A stretch of 7,734 nucleotides of DNA from Chloroflexota bacterium (GTDB taxonomy: Bacteria; Chloroflexota; Chloroflexia; Thermomicrobiales; UBA6265). Position 1 is the stretch's first letter, and every line of letters begins with the position of its first letter. The translations under genes were made by a program, and so were the position numbers. The notes under the pieces were generated by a model. It did no database searches. It saw only the letters and a program-made list of their open reading frames with translations, and had not been told where the DNA came from. The DNA lies in contig JAEVYR010000504.1 of the NCBI GenBank assembly GCA_023392645.1, positions 1 to 7,734 of the forward strand, written 5' to 3'. Below, in pieces: positions 1 through 4,731 of the stretch.

Positions 1-2
1 GA

Positions 3-24
3 CCGGCGCCTGACACCGCGCCGG
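3..24 (+). other. Small GC-rich inverted repeat at window edge
   Basis: Arms CCGGCGC (3-9) and GCGCCGG (18-24) form a perfect 7-bp stem with an 8-base loop. No T-run follows, so it is not a convincing terminator alone. It may be part of the 3' end or untranslated region of a gene lying left of the window. No coding frame can be supported here. Confidence 0.3.
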
Positions 25-46
25 ATGATTTCGTCCGAATGAAACC

Positions 47-88
47 CCGAAGCGCTGGCACACGATCGGCGCTTCGGTTGGTTTTCTT
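47..88 (+). terminator. Intrinsic terminator for a gene left of the window
   Basis: A perfect 9-bp stem, CCGAAGCGC (47-55) with GCGCTTCGG (69-77), encloses a 13-base loop. It is followed by the T-rich tail TTGGTTTTCTT (78-88). The tail lies on the right, so the plus strand is the natural direction, which implies a plus-strand gene ending before the window. On the minus strand the stem is followed by GGTTTCATT, so some bidirectional action is possible. Confidence 0.6.
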
Positions 89-112
89 CGAATCGTTGTT
101 TCTGCCGGAAAC

Positions 113-154
113 GAAACACCCGGGCAAGACGGAGCAATCCTGCCCGGGTGTTTC
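113..154 (-). terminator. Strong hairpin terminator, probably of the amidohydrolase gene
   Basis: GAAACACCCGGGCA (113-126) pairs perfectly with TGCCCGGGTGTTTC (141-154), a 14-bp stem around a 14-base loop. Read on the minus strand the stem ends in TGTTTC and runs on into GTTTCC, a T-rich exit, so it fits the amidohydrolase transcript whose stop codon lies about 120 bases upstream. The plus-strand exit (TGTTTCAAACG) is also U-containing, so it may stop transcription from both sides. The stretch from 155 to 273 between it and the stop codon holds nothing I can support. Confidence 0.65.
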
Positions 155-273
155 AAACGCCGGCCGCACGCGACCCCCGCCGCATCCGGAATCTCCCTGC
201 ACAGGATATTGCAGCCCGCGTGCCACCAACATCCCCTATCGGTACCATTCGAGGTGCGACGGGCCTCTTCTGG

Positions 274-1491
274 TCAGGACGCGACCGCGCTCGTCTGCTC
301 GAATTCGGCACGTACCGCCGCGTATCGCTCCGGATCGGCGAGAAGTTCGACCGCGGCCAGCGCCAGCGCCTTACCGGTGCGCAGCGCATTCTCCCGCCCC
401 ATCGCTGAGATCGACCCCTCGACGACCTCCTTCGAATGCCCGTTGATCGGCACCTCGCTGATCGCGAAGGTCAGACCCACGGTCGGCATCTTCCGGCTGA
501 CGTTCCCGAGATCGGTCGAATAGGCGCCGGGCCCGCTCGCCGGCGGGCGCTCGGTCTCCGCCAGCCCGACCGTGGCCAACTGGTCACGCACGAGCTGGCT
601 GAGCGCGTAGTTGGGTCGCATGTCGTCGTAGCCGACCGCCGAATCGTCGATCTCAAGCCGGGCGCCGGTCATCTCGGCGGCGGCCCGGGCGATCGTATCG
701 CCGCGTTGCAGCAGCGCATCGACCCCTTCCCGCGACGCCGCACGGAAGAGGAACTCAGCGGCGGCGTAGTCGGGCACCACATTCACGGCCTGCCCGCCGT
801 CGGTGACGATGCCGTGCATGCGGACATCGGGCGTGACGTGCTGGCGCATCGCGTCGATGCCGTTGAAAAGCAGGATGACGGCGTTGAGCGCGTTGATGCC
901 CTGTTCCGGCTCACCCGCGGCGTGCGCGGTGCGGCCATGAAAGATGTAGCGGCGCCCCGTCGCGGCAAGGCAGGTCCCGTCGGGGGATGACGTCGGCAGC
1001 ACGGTCTCGTGACCGCCGTGGTGGCTCGAAAGCGCCACATCGACGTCGTCGAACGCGCCGTTCGCGATCATCACGACCTTGCCACCGGCGTTCTCCTCGG
1101 CCGGCGTGCCGACGAGCAGCACCTCGCCGCAGAGCTGGTCGATCACCGCGCCGGCACCGATCGCGGCAGCCAGGTTGCTGCTGGCGATCAGGTTGTGCCC
1201 GCAGCCGTGCCCAAGGCCGGGCAGCGCGTCGTACTCCGCGAGGAAGGCAACGCGTGGTCCCTCGCCCTTCCCGCGCTTGCGCGCGACGAAGGCCGTGTCG
1301 ATTCCGCCCACCGGACGCTCGACCTCGAAGCCGAACGACGCGATCGTCGACGTCAGCAGATCGACGGCGTAGTGTTCCTCCAGGCCGAGCTCGGGATGGG
1401 CGTGAATATCGTCGCCCACCGCCAGGATCGTCTCCCGGGCGGCCTCGATCGCGCTCAGCACCGCGCTCGCCAACTGCTCCTTTGCGGTCAT
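274..1491 (-). CDS. M20-family metallo-amidohydrolase (AbgB / PM20D2-like)
   Basis: A 405-residue cytoplasmic hydrolase of the M20 metallopeptidase/amidohydrolase family, expected to cleave an amide or peptide bond in a small N-acyl amino acid or dipeptide-like substrate using two metal ions. Family hallmarks are visible: HAHPE at 30-34, EYDALPGLGHGCGHN at 86-100 (Cys97 and His99 as probable metal ligands), the acidic pair in PAEEN at 130-134, a His pair at 157-158, and the C-terminal metal-binding His352 in NGHSKE. The middle section around FHGRTAHAA (184-192) looks like the usual dimerisation/lid domain. There is no signal peptide. The EYDALPGLGHGCGHN stretch recalls the AbgB (aminobenzoyl-glutamate hydrolase) and PM20D2 (beta-alanyl-lysine dipeptidase) branch, but the substrate cannot be read from sequence. 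The ATG at 1491 is supported by AGGGA at 1504-1500, eight bases upstream. The gene is divergent from the sigma operon and appears monocistronic. Confidence 0.93.
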   Translation of the reverse strand: MTAKEQLASAVLSAIEAARETILAVGDDIHAHPELGLEEHYAVDLLTSTIASFGFEVERPVGGIDTAFVARKRGKGEGPRVAFLAEYDALPGLGHGCGHNLIASSNLAAAIGAGAVIDQLCGEVLLVGTPAEENAGGKVVMIANGAFDDVDVALSSHHGGHETVLPTSSPDGTCLAATGRRYIFHGRTAHAAGEPEQGINALNAVILLFNGIDAMRQHVTPDVRMHGIVTDGGQAVNVVPDYAAAEFLFRAASREGVDALLQRGDTIARAAAEMTGARLEIDDSAVGYDDMRPNYALSQLVRDQLATVGLAETERPPASGPGAYSTDLGNVSRKMPTVGLTFAISEVPINGHSKEVVEGSISAMGRENALRTGKALALAAVELLADPERYAAVRAEFEQTSAVAS

Positions 1492-1510
1492 GTCTTCGTT
1501 CCCTGTCTCT

Positions 1511-1519
1511 TGATATACT
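1511..1519 (+). promoter_or_regulatory. Candidate extended -10 promoter element for the sigma operon
   Basis: TGATATACT matches the extended -10 pattern TGN-TATAAT with one mismatch in the hexamer (TATACT at 1514-1519). I see no good -35 hexamer at the usual distance, which is tolerated for extended -10 promoters. Transcription would begin near 1526, giving a leader of about 120 bases before the chosen sigma start. Identical CTGTCT hexamers lie at 1503-1508 and 1523-1528, exactly 20 bases apart, on either side. The minus strand of the same stretch reads TATATC (1517-1512), a weaker -10 candidate for the divergent amidohydrolase gene. I found no obvious GGAAC-type ECF promoter in the right orientation. 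Confidence 0.35.
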
Positions 1520-1574
1520 GGTCTGTCTGACGGGTCACAGGTGGATCATCTCACACATCAATGGGCCATGCGTT

Positions 1575-1626
1575 CCGTGTGCAGAATGGCCTCGCGCAGC
1601 CATTCGCTCACGGCGTTGTGCACAAC
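1575..1626 (+). promoter_or_regulatory. Structured leader: two-part hairpin plus 12-base palindrome before the sigma gene
   Basis: GAATGGC (1584-1590) pairs with GCCATTC (1599-1605) around an eight-base loop. Just outside, CCGTG (1575-1579) pairs with CACGG (1609-1613), leaving a small internal loop, so 12 base pairs could form in one hairpin. Immediately after comes GTTGTGCACAAC (1615-1626), a perfect 12-base palindrome that ends 21 bases before the start codon and just before the ribosome binding site at 1632-1637. The palindrome could be an operator for a dimeric regulator, or the whole stretch could fold in the mRNA leader. No known riboswitch class is recognised. Confidence 0.35.
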
Positions 1627-1647
1627 CGTCCGAGGAGTCTCCAATAC

Positions 1648-2196
1648 ATGTCGCTGACGCTCAGCACCGCTCGGGACCCAGCATCGTCGTCCGGCACGAC
1701 CGTGTCGTTCACGTCGATCATCGAACAGCACGGCGCGGATCTCTATCGATTCGCGTGGTCACTGACCCGTACGCCGCACGATGCGGACGATGTCTATCAG
1801 GAAACGATGCTCAAGGCATTCAAGGCCTGGCGCAAGCTGCCGAGCGATGCCAACCATCGCGCGTGGCTCTTCCGAATCGCCTCGAACACCTGGATCAGCG
1901 ATCGTCGCAAGCAGCAACGCGTCCACCAGTTCGGCGACGAGCAGCCCGACCTGCCGTCACATGAGCCGGACACCGCCCGACAGATCGTCGCTGGCGAGAC
2001 GCTCGAGCACGTCACCAGCGCGATCGAGCAGCTCCCGCCCAAGCAGCGCACGGCACTGGTATTGCGGAAATACCATGACATGGGGTACGAGGAGATCGGC
2101 GAGGTGATCGATGCGTCTCCCGAAGCCGCTCGCGCGAACGTTTACGAGGCGCTGCGCAAGTTGCGCGGCCAATTTGCCACCGCCCTGGTCGACTAG
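1648..2196 (+). CDS. ECF-family RNA polymerase sigma factor
   Basis: A 182-residue extracytoplasmic-function sigma factor that would direct RNA polymerase to a dedicated promoter set. It has only the two domains typical of the class. Sigma region 2 (about 23-91) includes HDADDVYQET at 44-53, matching the usual DAEDLVQET core, and WLFRIASNTWISDRRKQ at 73-89. Sigma region 4 (about 122-173) has LPPKQRTALVLRKYHDMGYEEI followed by the helix-turn-helix SPEAARANVYEALRKLR. A variable, acidic linker (about 92-121) joins them. An in-frame ATG at 1561 would add 29 residues without family resemblance and lacks a well-placed ribosome binding site. The ATG at 1648 is preceded by GAGGAG (1632-1637) and is preferred. 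The next gene, 15 bases downstream, encodes a zinc-type anti-sigma domain, so this sigma is almost certainly held inactive by that partner. The ECF subgroup cannot be named by eye. Confidence 0.94.
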   Translation: MSLTLSTARDPASSSGTTVSFTSIIEQHGADLYRFAWSLTRTPHDADDVYQETMLKAFKAWRKLPSDANHRAWLFRIASNTWISDRRKQQRVHQFGDEQPDLPSHEPDTARQIVAGETLEHVTSAIEQLPPKQRTALVLRKYHDMGYEEIGEVIDASPEAARANVYEALRKLRGQFATALVD

Positions 2197-2215
2197 AAGG
2201 ACCATGAATCGATGA
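2197..2215 (+). promoter_or_regulatory. Ribosome binding site and start overlap of the anti-sigma fusion
   Basis: AAGGA at 2197-2201, overlapping the end of the sigma gene, lies ten bases before the ATG at 2212. Between them an out-of-frame ATG at 2204 opens a three-codon frame (Met-Asn-Arg) whose TGA overlaps the real ATG as ATGA (2212-2215). The close spacing suggests translational coupling of the sigma and anti-sigma genes. Whether the tiny frame is used is unknown. Confidence 0.45.
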
Positions 2216-3042
2216 CGCCGTCCACCACACACCAGTCCATGGACCCCGCGGGGTCGATCGGCGCCGCCATCGCCGACGCCGTCGACCCGTGCGAGGTCGT
2301 CGAGGAAGCGATCCCGGCGCTCGTGATCGGCGATCTCACCGACGCCGACCGGAACGCGATCGCCGCGCACGTCGAACGGTGTCGCTCGTGCGCGACGCTG
2401 CTCACCGACTGCTCGACGTGCATGGACATGCTGGAACCCCCGGCGGAGTGTACCTCGCGAGAGGCCCCCGACTGCTCGGCCATGCTGGGTCTGCGGCGCG
2501 CGCGGTACGGCGTGATGGAGAGCCCGCTCGGCGACCTGATGATCGTCGTGACCGACGAGGGCGTCGCCGACGTCGGATACCTGGTCAATCATGAGCGCGA
2601 CGAGATTTTCTCGGAGCTGGAAGATCGGGGGATCCTCGCCACCCAGGAATCCGGCCAGATCGAGCCGGTGCGCGACCAGTTGCGGGAGTATTTCGCTCAC
2701 CGCAGGAAGGATTTCGCGCTGCCCGTCGATCTCTTCGGCGTGACCCCCTTCACGCGCGATGTCCTGCGCGCCACCGTCGATGTGCCCTTTGGCGAAGTGC
2801 GCACCTATCAGGGGATCGCCAGCGCGATTGGCCGCCCGTCGGCGTCACGAGCGGTCGGGAATGCGCTCGGCCGCAACCCGATACCGGTCATTGTGCCGTG
2901 CCACCGGGTGATCCGCTCGGACGGCTCGATGGGGTGGTACACCGGCGGCGCGCATATCAAGGAACGTCTGCTGGATATCGAAGGCGTCCGCTTCGCCGTT
3001 CCCGCCGGCAACCAGCCGTCGCTGCCCGGTCTCCAGCCCTGA
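2212..3042 (+). CDS. Zinc anti-sigma domain fused to O6-alkylguanine-DNA alkyltransferase
   Basis: A 276-residue two-part protein. Residues about 25-75 form a zf-HC2-type anti-sigma domain: Cys27, then His53-X3-Cys57-X2-Cys60, i.e. CX25HX3CX2C. As I recall, this is the ligand spacing of the redox-sensing anti-sigma factor RsrA. Residues about 97-172 resemble the N-terminal ribonuclease-H-like domain of Ogt/MGMT, and 178-262 the DNA-binding and active-site domain with PCHRV at 229-233. Aligned by eye without gaps to human MGMT, all key residues are present: Cys230 (acceptor Cys145), His231, Asn222 (Asn137), Tyr199 (Tyr114), Arg213 (Arg128 finger) and Glu257 (Glu172). The expected chemistry is irreversible transfer of an alkyl group from O6-alkylguanine to Cys230. 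Extra cysteines at 67, 70, 80 and 88 lie at the junction. There is no membrane segment, so both functions would be cytoplasmic. The gene follows its ECF sigma partner closely and precedes a terminator. The inference is an anti-sigma factor that senses DNA alkylation, through Cys230 or through its zinc thiolates. It resembles Ada in logic but not in domains. The domain calls are strong and the sensing role is hypothesis. Confidence 0.93.
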   Translation: MTPSTTHQSMDPAGSIGAAIADAVDPCEVVEEAIPALVIGDLTDADRNAIAAHVERCRSCATLLTDCSTCMDMLEPPAECTSREAPDCSAMLGLRRARYGVMESPLGDLMIVVTDEGVADVGYLVNHERDEIFSELEDRGILATQESGQIEPVRDQLREYFAHRRKDFALPVDLFGVTPFTRDVLRATVDVPFGEVRTYQGIASAIGRPSASRAVGNALGRNPIPVIVPCHRVIRSDGSMGWYTGGAHIKERLLDIEGVRFAVPAGNQPSLPGLQP

Positions 3043-3100
3043 CCCTGCGCCTTTCGCGCGGGGTTCGCCATTTGCGTCCCGCGACGACCCCCTGCCCGTC

Positions 3101-3130
3101 AACCCCGTCCTGCACATGGACGGGGTTTTC
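3101..3130 (+). terminator. Intrinsic terminator of the sigma / anti-sigma operon
   Basis: AACCCCGTCC (3101-3110) and GGACGGGGTT (3118-3127) form a perfect 10-bp stem with a seven-base loop, and the second arm runs into TTTTC. It lies about 60 bases after the fusion-gene stop, on the same strand. It closes the two-gene unit and separates it from the convergent sugar genes. The bases from 3131 to 3262 hold no gene I can support. Confidence 0.85.
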
Positions 3131-3262
3131 GCTGCGCGGAACGGCGAACGAGATCGCCCTCACCAACCAGGCGTGTCATGGAGACCTCGCGTCCCCAGGA
3201 TGCAGGCTCCGAACGCAATAGGTTTCTCCGCTCCGCCCCTGGAGAGGCTCCGGTCTAAATGA

Positions 3263-3279
3263 CGACCACGTCGTGGTCG
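3263..3279 (-). terminator. Possible weak terminator of the sugar-gene operon
   Basis: CGACCAC (3263-3269) and GTGGTCG (3273-3279) form a 7-bp stem with a three-base loop, starting eight bases after the stop of the last minus-strand gene. On that strand it is followed by TCATTTAG, only a loose T-rich tail. Position and strand fit a terminator, but the tail is poor. Confidence 0.4.
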
Positions 3280-3286
3280 CACGGTG

Positions 3287-3985
3287 TCACCGCAGGCCCA
3301 GCTCGCGCAGGGCGGCCCAGGTCGCGGGGGCATCGCGGCCGGCGCAGCCCGCCAGGTGGGTCCGCAGCAGGTCGAGGTCGTCCTCGACGTCGACGTCGAA
3401 CGTCGCCGGCACCTCGCTCACCCGCAGGCCGAGCGATGTCGCCCGAGCGACGAGCGCATCGGCGGCCGACGCCGTGCTCATCGGCACATCCGCGAAGATC
3501 TCCGCGAACCCGCGCTGCCCGATCAGGTAGTAGCCGCCGTCGTGGACCCGCCCGAGCACGACCTCGCTCGTCTCCAGCGCCCGGAACGCTGCCGCGATGA
3601 CCGTCGCTCCGATCTGCGGAGAATCGGACGCGATCAGCACCGATCGGTCGTATCCCGCGTCGTGGCCCCACTTCAGCAGCGCCCGCTGGCGGTGACCCCA
3701 GTCCTCGTCGGCGATCTGCGGCAGGAACCGCACCCCATCGGGAACGTCCTCGGCGATCTCGACCAGCGCCCCGCGAAAGTCGGCCTCCGGCGGCGAGTGG
3801 GTCCAAACGAGGTCGCAGCCCGCCTCGGCGCTCGCCGGCGTCAGGGTCGCGGCGAGGTCGGCGAGAAAGGCGCGGGCCAGGCCGGCTGCGCGATCCATGC
3901 CGATCGTCCGCCCCAGCCGCGTCTTCGTCGCGCCGGAAACCGGCATCCGCGCGGCGACCATCAGCAGGCGGTCGCTCCGTCTCAA
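3287..3985 (-). CDS. DUF2064 / TIGR04282-type glycosyltransferase (GT-A fold)
   Basis: A 232-residue soluble protein of the DUF2064 family, annotated in databases as TIGR04282 'arsenosugar biosynthesis' glycosyltransferase and related in fold to nucleotidyltransferases such as CofC. Visible motifs are an N-terminal nucleotide-binding strand and loop (LLMVAARMPVSGATKTRLGR, 7-26), the DSP metal/nucleotide motif at 121-123, DGGYYLIG at 149-156, and the late acidic strand FDVDVEDD at 196-203. There is no signal or membrane segment. The start is a TTG at 3985-3983. It overlaps the TGA of the upstream GT2 gene as TTGA, has GAGG seven bases ahead (3996-3993), and places the first strand at the expected distance from the N-terminus. 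The arsenosugar label should not be taken literally: no arsenic gene is nearby. Context points to transfer or activation of a sugar in the same pathway as the GT2 and the epimerase. The donor and acceptor are unknown. Confidence 0.88.
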   Translation of the reverse strand: MRRSDRLLMVAARMPVSGATKTRLGRTIGMDRAAGLARAFLADLAATLTPASAEAGCDLVWTHSPPEADFRGALVEIAEDVPDGVRFLPQIADEDWGHRQRALLKWGHDAGYDRSVLIASDSPQIGATVIAAAFRALETSEVVLGRVHDGGYYLIGQRGFAEIFADVPMSTASAADALVARATSLGLRVSEVPATFDVDVEDDLDLLRTHLAGCAGRDAPATWAALRELGLR

Positions 3986-4731
3986 GATGCCGCCTCGTCC
4001 GGCGGGGGGATGTCATCCCGCCCGGCCCGGAAGATCGCCGCCGTGATGCGGTACGCCGCCTTCACCGACGCCCGCGCGTTGCCGCTCACCTTCGACTCGC
4101 CGCCGGCGCGCTTCCGGTAGGTCACCGGCACCTCCCGCACGCGCAGCCCGGCGCGGGTGGCGCGGATCAGCATCTCGATCGACCACCCATAGGTCATCTC
4201 CCGCATGCCGAGCCCGAGCAACTGCTTCCGGCCGATCACGCGGAACGGGCCGATGTCGGTCAGCCGCAGCCCGTAGCGCAGGCGGGCGATCGCCGCCGCG
4301 ACCCGGTTGCCGGCAATCTGCTGGGGGAGCAGCGAGCCGGGCTCGTACGAGCCGAGCAGGCGCGAGCCGACGACGAGGTCGGCCTCACCGGCGAGGATCG
4401 GCGCCAGCAAAAGCGGTAGCTCGGCCGGGACGTCGCTGCGGTCGCCGTCCATCAGGACGATGTAGTCGACCGGCCCCGCCGCCAGCACGCCGGTCAGGCA
4501 GGCCCGCCCGTACCCTCTTCGAGGCTCCGGGACGACCGTCGCGCCCGACTCTCGCGCGACCCGCGCCGTGGCATCGGTGCTGCCGTTGTCGACGACGAGA
4601 ATCTCGGCGATGGCGACCGGCGTGGCGGGATCATCCCGCACGGCGACGATGTCGGCGACCAGCCCGCCGATCGACGCCTCCTCGTCGAGGCAGGGAATGA
4701 CGACCGCCGCGGTCGGCCGGCGGTCGCTCAC
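3982..4731 (-). CDS. Family 2 glycosyltransferase (dolichyl/polyprenyl-phosphate sugar synthase-like)
   Basis: A 249-residue GT2 enzyme of the DPM1/DPG-synthase type, expected to move a sugar from a nucleotide donor to a polyprenyl phosphate at the inner face of the membrane. Motifs in order: VVIPCLDEEASI (10-21), VVDNGSTDAT (46-55) for the nucleotide, MDGDRSD (94-100) supplying the DxD-like metal site, VVGSR (120-124), DIGPFRVIGR (159-168), YGWSIEMLIRA (181-191), and the basic acceptor-loop segment VTYRKRAGGESK (203-214). There is no C-terminal membrane segment, so it is the short soluble or peripheral form. A GTG at 4731-4729 is chosen as start. It overlaps the epimerase stop as GTGA and has GGGAG seven bases upstream (4743-4739). 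An upstream in-frame ATG at 4833 would add 34 residues of unrelated sequence inside the epimerase gene. Its stop overlaps the next start. A lipid-linked product could feed a membrane glycosyltransferase such as the one at the right edge, which is inference. Confidence 0.9.
   Translation of the reverse strand: MSDRRPTAAVVIPCLDEEASIGGLVADIVAVRDDPATPVAIAEILVVDNGSTDATARVARESGATVVPEPRRGYGRACLTGVLAAGPVDYIVLMDGDRSDVPAELPLLLAPILAGEADLVVGSRLLGSYEPGSLLPQQIAGNRVAAAIARLRYGLRLTDIGPFRVIGRKQLLGLGMREMTYGWSIEMLIRATRAGLRVREVPVTYRKRAGGESKVSGNARASVKAAYRITAAIFRAGRDDIPPPDEAAS

Noticed and set aside
1561..1647. N-terminal extension of the sigma factor from an upstream ATG
   Set aside because: The 29 extra residues do not resemble sigma region 2, the ribosome binding site is misplaced, and the DNA holds the hairpin and palindrome. 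The ATG at 1648 is better supported.
987..1964. Plus-strand frame across the amidohydrolase, intergenic region and sigma gene
   Set aside because: Arg/Pro/Ser-rich low-complexity product that overlaps two well-supported genes in the wrong frames.
1957..2700. Minus-strand frame opposite the sigma/anti-sigma junction
   Set aside because: No recognisable domain. It is a shadow of the two plus-strand genes, whose motifs are unambiguous.
3287..3985. Arsenosugar biosynthesis function for the DUF2064 gene
   Set aside because: The name comes from the family label. No ArsS/ArsM-like or other arsenic gene is in the window, so only the glycosyltransferase fold is claimed.
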